NCBI GenBank assembly: GCA_045627185.1
Contig: JAZQNE010000064.1
Location: 1-12,438, forward strand
Source of the DNA: SZUA-448 sp045627185
GTDB taxonomy: Bacteria > Bacillota > Clostridia > Lachnospirales > Lachnospiraceae
Length of the DNA: 12,438 nt
Direction of reading: 5' to 3'
Shown: positions 1 to 6,596 of the stretch, piece by piece
How positions within the stretch are numbered: the stretch's first letter is position 1
How the letters are laid out: the number at the start of each line of letters is the position of its first letter
Notes under the pieces: generated by a model
Told to the model about the DNA's origin: nothing
What the model saw: only the letters and a program-made list of their open reading frames with translations
The model's database searches: none
Program-made: the position numbers and the translations under genes

Positions 1-696
1 ATCATCGGGCTCTGCATTTATATTGGGTATTATATGCAGACTATCGGACTTGAGAGAACAACACCCGGAAAGAATGCTTTTCTTACTGCGGTTTATGTTG
101 TGGTAGTGCCGTTTCTTTACTGGCTGGTTGATAAAAAGAAACCAACAAAGTTTAACGTTATTGCCGCTGTTCTCTGTGTTGCGGGAATAGGGCTGGTCTC
201 CCTGGACAGCTCACTTTCCATAAATCTTGGGGACATTTTCACCCTTGTAGGCGGTGTAATGTTTGCCATGCACATTGTTGTTGTTGCTAAATTCGGACAT
301 GATAAAGACATGATAGCGGTAACTGTTCTTCAGTTTGCTTATGCTGCCATTTTTTCCTGGATTACGGCATTCCTGACTGAAGAAACACCCGGCTTCCGGT
401 TTTCACAGGGCTTCTGGCCCCAAATGGCTTATCTTGCCTTTGGAGCAACAGCAGCAGCGCTCCTGCTCCAGAATATCGGACAGAAGTACACTCCGCCTGC
501 CGAAGCATCGTTGCTTTTATCACTTGAATCGGTTTTCGGAGTCATTTTTTCAATCATTTTTTATAAGGAAAAAGTCAGCATCCGTGTGGCTTGCGGGTTC
601 TTGCTGATTTTTGCGGCAATTATTGTTTCTGAGTATCTTGGAAGCAAACTGAAAGGGAATAAGGATAGTAAAAATGAAATTTTGGAAGTACATTAA
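1..696 (+). CDS. EamA/DMT-family permease, 3' part (5' end outside window)
   Basis: The reading frame is open from base 1 and gives 231 residues before TAA. The first Met in view, at base 34, is inside the protein and is not the start. The translation is a run of hydrophobic helices typical of the second part of a drug/metabolite transporter (EamA) protein. The family-typical end is clear: a helix with EASLLLSLESVFGVIFS, then a short FYKEK loop, then a last helix and a charged tail. Full-length relatives have about 290-310 residues and ten helices, so roughly 60-80 residues are missing. Such inner-membrane permeases move small metabolites or drugs, usually outward; the substrate here cannot be told. 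The gene end overlaps the next gene by 23 bp, which suggests co-translation with the ABC exporter genes. The family call is strong; the role is not resolved. Confidence 0.88.
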   Translation: MIGLCIYIGYYMQTIGLERTTPGKNAFLTAVYVVVVPFLYWLVDKKKPTKFNVIAAVLCVAGIGLVSLDSSLSINLGDIFTLVGGVMFAMHIVVVAKFGHDKDMIAVTVLQFAYAAIFSWITAFLTEETPGFRFSQGFWPQMAYLAFGATAAALLLQNIGQKYTPPAEASLLLSLESVFGVIFSIIFYKEKVSIRVACGFLLIFAAIIVSEYLGSKLKGNKDSKNEILEVH

Positions 697-2443
697 ACCA
701 AATCTTGTTTTCTTCATTTTCGGACCTATTTTCATGCTTACCGAAGTTGTAGGTGAGGTTATAATGCCAAAACTTATGGCTTCCTCATTAGCGCATGGCG
801 TCGGATATGGGGAGAACGGTTCAATTTTTCTCTTCGGAAGAGAATGGTCCGGCTATGAATACGTTTACCTGATGGGCGGTCTTATGGCAGGTATAGCAAT
901 TATTATGCTTGCCGGCGGCGTTCTTGGAAACTATTTTGCAACACGTGCGGGCACGGGATTTGCAGCATGCCTCCGTAAAGATGTTTTCTACCGTATTCAG
1001 GATTTCTCCTTCAATAACATTGACAGCTTCAGCACCGGTTCGCTTGTAACCCGTCTTACCAATGATGTTACCCAGCTTCAGAACGTTATCCGAATGGCAA
1101 TTATTATGCTCCTGCGTGCGCCCGGAATGATGATTGGAGCCATGATTATGGCCCACAAAATGAATGCAACGCTTTCATATGTAATCTTTATTGTAATGCC
1201 GGTAATGATTATTGTTATCGTATTTATGATGAAGGCTGCTTTCCCCAGATTTAACGCGATGCAGTCAAAGATTGACCGCGTAAACTCTACAATACGTGAG
1301 AATCTGACGAATGTCCGTGTAATCAAGTCACTTGTACGTGAAAAGCACGAAAGCAAAAAGTTTGATGAAGCAAATACCGACCTTATGGATAATTCCATGA
1401 AGGCCTTCAATATAATGATTTTCGTTTCGCCGCTCATGTCGCTTTTCATGAACGGTACAACAATTGCAGTTGTTCTTGTTGCAGGACGTCAGATTCTTGT
1501 CGGTCAGATGCTGGTTGAGGATTTATCGGCATTTACAACTTATATTATTCAAATTCTTATGTCCCTTATGATGACTTCTATTGTTATTGTAATGGGTTCA
1601 AGAGCAGTTGCTTCTGCAAAGCGTATCAAAGAGGTCTTAAATGCTGAAATCGACCTTAATGATATTGCCTGTGCACAGCCCGACCTCAAGGTGTCAAAGG
1701 GCAAAATTGAGTTTAAGGATGTGCGTTTCGCATACTATAAGGACGGCTCACGTGATGTTCTGAAAGGTATCAACCTTACCATTAATCCTGCGGAAACAAT
1801 CGGTATTATCGGTTCCACAGGTTCGGGAAAAACATCTCTTGTACAGCTGATTCCGCGCCTCTATGACGTAGATGAGGGTTCTGTGCTTGTTGACGGCGTT
1901 GATGTTCGTGATTACAGCCTTAAGAACCTCAGAAACGGTGTTGCAATGGTTCTTCAGAAGAATGTCCTTTTCTCCGGAACAATTTATGAGAACCTGCTCT
2001 GGGGCGATGGCAATGCTTCTGAGGAAGAAGTAAAAGCTGCTGCGGCAGATGCTCAGGCAGACATCTTTGTTGAATCCTTTAACGATGGTTATCAGACGGA
2101 ACTCGGACAGGGCGGTGTCAATGTATCGGGCGGTCAGAAACAGCGTCTGTGCATTGCAAGGGCATTGCTGAAAAAACCGAAAATCCTTATTCTTGATGAC
2201 AGCACAAGTGCGGTAGATACTGCTACTGAAGCCAAAATCCGCAAGGCATTCAAAACAAGCCTTAAGGATACTACAAAATTAATAATCGCACAGAGAATCA
2301 ACTCTGTTATTGATGCAGACAAGATAGTAGTTCTTGATGACGGAAATATTGTCGGGCTCGGAACGCATGAGGAACTTATGCAGAGCTGCGACGCATATCA
2401 GGAAATCTACTATTCACAGAGAGATAAGGAGGTAACGGCATGA
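674..2443 (+). CDS. ABC exporter half-transporter, degenerate-site subunit
   Basis: This 589-residue protein has an N-terminal transmembrane domain (about 1-325, helices near 10-30, 65-85, 140-160, 165-187, 245-270 and 285-310) and a C-terminal nucleotide-binding domain (about 345-580). The ATPase motifs are Walker A GSTGSGKT (380-387), Q-loop Q428, signature VSGGQ (484-488) and Walker B ILILD (504-508). The residue after Walker B is Asp509 instead of the catalytic Glu, and the switch His is Gln540. In known heterodimeric exporters such as TM287/TM288, one subunit has exactly this kind of non-hydrolysing site, so this is inferred to be the TM287-like partner of the next gene. Start: ATG at 674 with AAGGA at 661-665, inside the end of the upstream gene. 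Its last 4 bp overlap the next gene. The substrate is unknown; drugs, lipids or peptides are typical for the family. Confidence 0.93.
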   Translation: MKFWKYIKPNLVFFIFGPIFMLTEVVGEVIMPKLMASSLAHGVGYGENGSIFLFGREWSGYEYVYLMGGLMAGIAIIMLAGGVLGNYFATRAGTGFAACLRKDVFYRIQDFSFNNIDSFSTGSLVTRLTNDVTQLQNVIRMAIIMLLRAPGMMIGAMIMAHKMNATLSYVIFIVMPVMIIVIVFMMKAAFPRFNAMQSKIDRVNSTIRENLTNVRVIKSLVREKHESKKFDEANTDLMDNSMKAFNIMIFVSPLMSLFMNGTTIAVVLVAGRQILVGQMLVEDLSAFTTYIIQILMSLMMTSIVIVMGSRAVASAKRIKEVLNAEIDLNDIACAQPDLKVSKGKIEFKDVRFAYYKDGSRDVLKGINLTINPAETIGIIGSTGSGKTSLVQLIPRLYDVDEGSVLVDGVDVRDYSLKNLRNGVAMVLQKNVLFSGTIYENLLWGDGNASEEEVKAAAADAQADIFVESFNDGYQTELGQGGVNVSGGQKQRLCIARALLKKPKILILDDSTSAVDTATEAKIRKAFKTSLKDTTKLIIAQRINSVIDADKIVVLDDGNIVGLGTHEELMQSCDAYQEIYYSQRDKEVTA

Positions 2444-4365
2444 ACAGAACTCCTATTTCTCAACCCGAAACAGTTATTGCTCCTATGAGCAGACTGGAAG
2501 AACTGAAAAAGAAATACTATAAGAATGATGGCTTTCCAATGAAGGGACGCCGTGGAAGAGGTATGGACGGCGCAAAACCGAAAGCACAGAAAGCAACTAT
2601 TTCAAGACTTTTCAAGTCGCTTGGAAAAGCCAGAAAGAGCCTTATTCTTTCGGTGATTCTTGTTGTGATTTCTACGGCATCATCGCTTGCGGCCGGATAT
2701 ATTCTCCGTCCCATAATCAATGATCTTGCCACGGCAGTTAAGGATATATCCGCTGCTCCGGCAGATACAAAAGCCACGTTAATCGGCTCTGCAATTTCGC
2801 ATCTGATTGTTCAGCTTATGATTATGCTTGGCATTTATGCCATTGGCATTGTTGCCAATTACGTTCAGCAGAGGACAATGGTTCGCGTGTCACAGACCAC
2901 GCTTAAGGGACTTCGTGAAGAACTGTTCAACAAACTCCAGAAGCTTCCGGTCCGCTTCTATGACACAAACAGTCATGGTGAGCTTATGAGCCGTTTCACC
3001 AACGATGTCGATGTTGTTGGCGAAATGATTACAAACACTATTCTGAGTGTAATTTCCGGCGCCATTACCATTGTCGGAACGCTTGCTCTGATGATCTACA
3101 CAAATATCTGGCTTACGCTTGTTACTGTTGTTATGCTTCCCGTATCGCTTCTTGCAGGTGCAGTTATTGCAAAGCTCAGCCGCAAGTTTTTCTCAGCACA
3201 GCAGGCATCTGTCGGTGCCATGAACGGCTATATTGAAGAAATGGTAAGCGGACAGAAGGTTATCAAGGTTTTCTGCCATGAAGATGAATGTAAAGCTGAC
3301 TTTGATCTTCTTAATGAAGACCTTCGCAAAAATCAGGTTAAGGCACAGTTCTCCGGTGGTATTATGGGCCCTGTAATGGGTAACCTCAGTCAGGTCGGAT
3401 ATGCCATTACGGTTGCTGTTGGTGCGATTCTCTGCCTGGCAAGAGGATTTGATATCGGCGGTGTTACAATTTTTGCAGGTTATTCAAGAACCTTCAGCCG
3501 TCCCATTAATGAGTTTGCACAGCAGATGACAACCGTATTTTCAGCACTTGCCGGAGCTGAACGTGTATTTAAGATTATTGATGAGGTTCCTGAGCCGGCT
3601 GACGTTCCTGAAGCAAAAGAACTTACGGAAGTTAATGACAAAATTGTTTTTGACCATGTTACATTCGGTTATGTTCCTGATAAAACCGTTCTTCACGATA
3701 TCAGTCTTTATGCTAAGCCGGGTCAGAAGATAGCATTTGTTGGTTCAACCGGTGCCGGAAAGACAACCATCACCAATCTTCTTAACCGTTTCTACGATAT
3801 TGGCGAAGGTACAATTACAATCGACGGTACGGATATCCGTGATTTCACCATGGAATCACTTAGAAAGAACATTGCAATGGTTCTCCAGGACACGCATCTG
3901 TTTACCGGTACCGTGCGTGAAAACATTCGTTACGGACGTCTTGATGCAACTGATGAAGAAGTTGAGGCAGCAGCAAAAACAGCAAGTGCACATTCCTTCA
4001 TTATGCGTCTTGAAAAGGGCTATGATACTGAACTTACCGGCGATGGAGCAAACCTTTCACAGGGCCAGCGCCAGCTGCTTAACATTGCGCGTGCCGCTAT
4101 TTCAAAGGCTCCGATCCTTGTTCTTGATGAGGCAACATCGTCTGTCGATACACGTACCGAGCGCCATATTGAACATGGTATGGACCGTCTTATGAACGGA
4201 AGAACAACATTTGTAATTGCACACAGACTCTCGACAGTACGTAATTCAAATGTTATAATTGTACTCGAACACGGTGAAATCATCGAACGGGGTACACATG
4301 AAGAACTGCTTGCCATGAAGGGCCGTTATTATGACCTTTATACAGGCAATGCAGAACTTGACTGA
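2440..4365 (+). CDS. ABC exporter half-transporter, catalytic-site subunit
   Basis: This 641-residue partner of the previous protein starts at an ATGA overlap, 6 nt after a strong AAGGAGGT (2426-2433). It has an unusually long, basic N-terminal cytoplasmic extension of about 60 residues (GRRGRG near 36-41), then a six-helix membrane domain (about 65-380) and an ATPase domain (about 400-640). Motifs are Walker A GSTGAGKT (435-442), Q-loop Q483, Walker B ILVLD followed by catalytic Glu564, and switch His595. The signature is LSQGQ (539-543) instead of LSGGQ. In TM287/288-type dimers the variant signature sits opposite the degenerate Walker B subunit, so one intact and one impaired ATP site are expected. 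The pair is inferred to form an inner-membrane exporter. A terminator follows 57 bp after the stop. Confidence 0.94.
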   Translation: MNRTPISQPETVIAPMSRLEELKKKYYKNDGFPMKGRRGRGMDGAKPKAQKATISRLFKSLGKARKSLILSVILVVISTASSLAAGYILRPIINDLATAVKDISAAPADTKATLIGSAISHLIVQLMIMLGIYAIGIVANYVQQRTMVRVSQTTLKGLREELFNKLQKLPVRFYDTNSHGELMSRFTNDVDVVGEMITNTILSVISGAITIVGTLALMIYTNIWLTLVTVVMLPVSLLAGAVIAKLSRKFFSAQQASVGAMNGYIEEMVSGQKVIKVFCHEDECKADFDLLNEDLRKNQVKAQFSGGIMGPVMGNLSQVGYAITVAVGAILCLARGFDIGGVTIFAGYSRTFSRPINEFAQQMTTVFSALAGAERVFKIIDEVPEPADVPEAKELTEVNDKIVFDHVTFGYVPDKTVLHDISLYAKPGQKIAFVGSTGAGKTTITNLLNRFYDIGEGTITIDGTDIRDFTMESLRKNIAMVLQDTHLFTGTVRENIRYGRLDATDEEVEAAAKTASAHSFIMRLEKGYDTELTGDGANLSQGQRQLLNIARAAISKAPILVLDEATSSVDTRTERHIEHGMDRLMNGRTTFVIAHRLSTVRNSNVIIVLEHGEIIERGTHEELLAMKGRYYDLYTGNAELD

Positions 4366-4381
4366 CACAGCTTGCTTCGTA

Positions 4382-4401
4382 GCGCATTCATCTTTATGCG
4401 C
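4382..4401 (+). repeat. Short inverted repeat before the ABC-operon terminator
   Basis: GCGCAT (4382-4387) and ATGCGC (4396-4401) form a perfect 6-bp stem with an 8-nt loop, 16 bp after the ABC stop codon. It lacks a T-tract (AAAATG follows), so it is not itself a terminator. It might protect the mRNA 3' end or be chance. Confidence 0.4.
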
Positions 4402-4421
4402 AAAATGAAAATGGTTCAGAT

Positions 4422-4454
4422 AAACCGGGGCTTCGCAAACCCCGGTTTTGTTTT
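4422..4454 (+). terminator. Rho-independent terminator of the export cluster
   Basis: AAACCGGGG (4422-4430) pairs perfectly with CCCCGGTTT (4440-4448) around a 9-nt loop, and the stem runs into a T-rich stretch (TTTTGTTTTT). It closes the DMT-ABC transcription unit and separates it from the promoter starting at 4459. Confidence 0.88.
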
Positions 4455-4458
4455 TACT

Positions 4459-4486
4459 TTGCAAAATAAAGGTTTTGAATTATAAT
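4459..4486 (+). promoter_or_regulatory. Sigma-A-type promoter of the reductase-thioesterase unit
   Basis: A TTGCAA -35 (4459-4464) is separated by 16 bp from a perfect TATAAT -10 (4481-4486). The predicted start is near 4493, about 50 nt before the reductase ATG. The promoter begins right after the upstream terminator, as expected for a new transcription unit. It is read from consensus only. Confidence 0.72.
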
Positions 4487-4498
4487 AGAACTATTATA
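4481..4498. promoter_or_regulatory. Candidate operator: 8-2-8 palindrome over the -10
   Basis: TATAATAG (4481-4488) and CTATTATA (4491-4498) are perfect inverted repeats separated by AA. The palindrome covers the -10 box and the predicted start site, where a bound dimeric repressor would block transcription. It is AT-rich, so chance symmetry around a TATAAT box must be considered. It resembles but does not match the 7-1-7 PerR box. No regulator gene lies nearby, so the binding protein is unknown. Confidence 0.45.
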
Positions 4499-4542
4499 GT
4501 ATTTTATATGGAGTTATAAAAATAAATTTGGAGGGATTTATT

Positions 4543-5670
4543 ATGGAGTACAGGGAAATGGGCAAAACCGGTCTTACAACATCGCTTCTTGGTTACGGCT
4601 GCATGCGCTTTCCGACACTGGAAAACGGAAAAATCGACCGTGAAGAAGCTACAAAACTGTTGCTTAAGGCCTATGACAACGGGGTAAATTATTTTGATAC
4701 GGCTTACCCTTATCACAATGGCGAATCTGAGCGTTTTGTTGGAGATTTCTTTGAAACAACGGGCCTTCGCGACAAGGTTTATCTTGCAACCAAGCTTCCG
4801 CTTTGGAAAGTAAATACTCTTGAAGATGCTAAGAATATTTTTGAAGAGCAGCTTGCACATCTGAAAACGGATTACATTGATTTCTTCCTGCTCCACGCCT
4901 GCAACCGTGAGCGCTTTGACAAGATGGTTGAGCTGGGCGTTCCGGAACTTCTTGAGCAATACAAGGCTGAAGGAAAAATCAGAAACCTCGGATTTTCTTT
5001 CCATGACAATTTTGATGCTTTTAAGCATATCATTGAATATCGGGACTGGGATTTCTGCCAGATTCAGCTGAACTATATGGATACTGATACACAGGCAGGC
5101 CTTAAGGGCTATGAACTTGCTAAGGAAATGGGCGTCCCGATGGTTATTATGGAGCCTGCAAAGGGCGGTTCGCTTACTACTTTTGCACCTGATATCTGCA
5201 AAATCTTTTCTGATGCAGATGCTTCAAAATCTGTTGCATCGTGGGCATTCCGCTGGGTTGGAAGCCTTGACAACGTTAAGGTTGTTCTTAGCGGCATGAC
5301 TGCCATGGATCAGCTTGATGACAATCTTAAGACCTTTGGAAATTTTGAGCCTCTTTCGGAAGCTGAGAAGGCTGTTGTTGCGCAGGTTGTTGAGACCGTA
5401 AGAAGCAGAGTTAACGTGGGATGTACCGGGTGCGCATACTGCCAGCCGTGTCCTGCCGGTGTTGCAATTCCACGGATTTTCAGGGTTTGGAACGAATATG
5501 CCATGTACAACAATGCAGGACATATTAAATGGGCTTACACAAAGGAAATACCTGATGATGCCAAGGTAAGCAACTGCATTGAATGCGGGGCATGCGAGAG
5601 CCAGTGTCCTCAGAATCTCCCCATCAGAGATAAACTTAAGGAGGCAGAGGCTTGCTTCTTGAGCCTTTGA
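4543..5670 (+). CDS. Aldo/keto reductase with C-terminal 4Fe-4S ferredoxin-type domain
   Basis: The start is ATG 4543, 7 nt after GGAGGG (4530-4535). An in-frame TTG at 4528 overlaps the edge of that ribosome binding site and is unlikely. The 375-residue protein has an aldo/keto reductase TIM barrel (about 1-265). The catalytic tetrad is recognisable as Asp52, Tyr57 (in YHNGESE), Lys84 and His118, matching the family layout. The C-terminal part carries two cysteine clusters, CX2CX2CX2CP (C294, C297, C300, C303) and CX2CX2CX3CP (C345, C348, C351, C355), expected to hold [4Fe-4S] centres. This architecture is common in anaerobes: NAD(P)H-type carbonyl chemistry may be linked to electron transfer through the clusters. 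The natural substrate is unknown. It lies 7 bp upstream of an acyl-ACP thioesterase and is probably co-transcribed with it. Confidence 0.93.
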   Translation: MEYREMGKTGLTTSLLGYGCMRFPTLENGKIDREEATKLLLKAYDNGVNYFDTAYPYHNGESERFVGDFFETTGLRDKVYLATKLPLWKVNTLEDAKNIFEEQLAHLKTDYIDFFLLHACNRERFDKMVELGVPELLEQYKAEGKIRNLGFSFHDNFDAFKHIIEYRDWDFCQIQLNYMDTDTQAGLKGYELAKEMGVPMVIMEPAKGGSLTTFAPDICKIFSDADASKSVASWAFRWVGSLDNVKVVLSGMTAMDQLDDNLKTFGNFEPLSEAEKAVVAQVVETVRSRVNVGCTGCAYCQPCPAGVAIPRIFRVWNEYAMYNNAGHIKWAYTKEIPDDAKVSNCIECGACESQCPQNLPIRDKLKEAEACFLSL

Positions 5671-5677
5671 TTCCGAT

Positions 5678-6424
5678 ATGGCTGAATTACATCATTCAAA
5701 GCAATTTTATATAAATCCTCTTATGGTTGACTTTAATAAGAGGCTTTTTCCGGCAGAACTGTTCCGCATGATGCAGATTACAGCAAGCGAGCACGTGGGT
5801 CTTCTGGGCTATGACGAATATGAGATGAGTTCACGCGGATATGCATGGGTTCTTATGCGTTCCGATGTAAAAATCACCGAATATCCGGTACTTGAGGACG
5901 CCTTTGAGGTTTTCACGGCAACCTGTGAGCCAAGGCACGGTGTTTATCCGCGTTACTTTGAATTCCGGAAGGAAGACGGAACCGTCATCGGTACGGCCTA
6001 TACAATCTGGATTATTTTTGACATGAATAAACGGGCTATGGTTTCCGCTACCGAATCGGATATTAACGTTCCGGGGGAAATAACGGAAATAAAAAAAACC
6101 GATTATCCGGGAGCAGTCCGTGTTTTGCAGGATGGAACAGTTTCACTGTCAAACCGCACCGTTGTATATTCGGATCTTGATATGGTAGGTCATATGAACA
6201 ATACGCGCTACATTGACTGGCTGAGCGATGCGTTTGCCCCGGAAAAGTACCGGAATGCATTTATTTCGCACATTTTGATCAACTACATTGGCGAAACCCC
6301 GGCAGGCGAAACATTGGAGCTCGAACTTAAAGAGTCGGGAAATGCCTTCTCTTTCAGAGATTTGGCGGTTCCGAAGGCACATTTTGCAATTTCCGGGGAA
6401 TGGTCTGAAATAAGAAAAGATTGA
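5678..6424 (+). CDS. Acyl-ACP thioesterase (FatA/FatB-type double hotdog)
   Basis: The 248-residue protein has two hotdog domains (about 5-130 and 155-245), as in plant and bacterial acyl-ACP thioesterases, which release free fatty acids from acyl carrier protein in the cytoplasm. The second domain holds the conserved segment SDLDMVGHMNNTRYIDW (165-181). Asp168 and His172 match the plant catalytic Asp and His, and Glu206 in YIGET matches the catalytic Glu. The residue equivalent to the plant catalytic Asn is Val170, and Thr207 stands where plants have Cys. Start: ATG 5678, 7 bp after the reductase stop. No good ribosome binding site precedes it (the nearest, AAGGAGG, is 33 bp upstream at 5638-5644), so translational coupling is likely. 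The frame has a TGA at 5660-5662 and no better start between it and 5678. Chain-length preference cannot be read from the sequence. Confidence 0.9.
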   Translation: MAELHHSKQFYINPLMVDFNKRLFPAELFRMMQITASEHVGLLGYDEYEMSSRGYAWVLMRSDVKITEYPVLEDAFEVFTATCEPRHGVYPRYFEFRKEDGTVIGTAYTIWIIFDMNKRAMVSATESDINVPGEITEIKKTDYPGAVRVLQDGTVSLSNRTVVYSDLDMVGHMNNTRYIDWLSDAFAPEKYRNAFISHILINYIGETPAGETLELELKESGNAFSFRDLAVPKAHFAISGEWSEIRKD

Positions 6425-6496
6425 CATTTTCTTAACAAAATTTACCCCAAATTAAGCATTCATAACGAAATAATTGTCATTCAATCAGCATTTTTT

Positions 6497-6527
6497 GCCA
6501 AAAGTATTGCTAATTTGGCTTCTTTTT
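6497..6527 (+). terminator. Possible weak terminator after the thioesterase gene
   Basis: GCCAAA (6497-6502) and TTTGGC (6514-6519) form a 6-bp stem with an 11-nt loop, followed by the T-rich TTCTTTTT. This is weak, and the element overlaps the -35 of the next promoter. It could end the reductase-thioesterase transcript, act as an operator, or be chance. Confidence 0.35.
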
Positions 6528-6535
6528 GTTAGAAT
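6507..6535 (+). promoter_or_regulatory. Promoter of the SPFH gene, extended -10
   Basis: A TTGCTA -35 (6507-6512), a 17-bp spacer and a TAGAAT -10 (6530-6535) preceded by TGT (extended -10) lie 61 bp before the ATG. The segment 6527-6541 is identical to the -10 region of the nrdD promoter, which supports both calls. Confidence 0.68.
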
Positions 6536-6543
6536 TACATTTG

Positions 6544-6561
6544 TCGGCAGAAAACTGTCGA
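6544..6561 (+). other. Hairpin at the predicted 5' end of the SPFH mRNA
   Basis: TCGGCAG (6544-6550) and CTGTCGA (6555-6561) form a 7-bp stem (one G-U pair) closed by an AAAA loop. The predicted transcript start is near 6541, so the mRNA would begin almost directly with this stem-loop. Such 5' hairpins can stabilise mRNAs; that role is inferred here. Confidence 0.4.
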
Positions 6562-6596
6562 AAAAAACAGATTTTTATTTGAAAAGGAGAAATAAA

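Noticed and set aside
3737..4195. 152-codon frame inside the second ABC gene
   Set aside because: It is an out-of-frame shadow of the ATPase domain, which has all its motifs in the main frame.
4528..4542. Upstream TTG start for the aldo/keto reductase
   Set aside because: It overlaps the ribosome binding site that serves ATG 4543, and the family N-terminus begins at that ATG.
6474..6596. Upstream TTG start for the SPFH protein
   Set aside because: It lacks a ribosome binding site and lies upstream of the promoter; ATG 6597 has an ideal site and the family-typical N-terminus.
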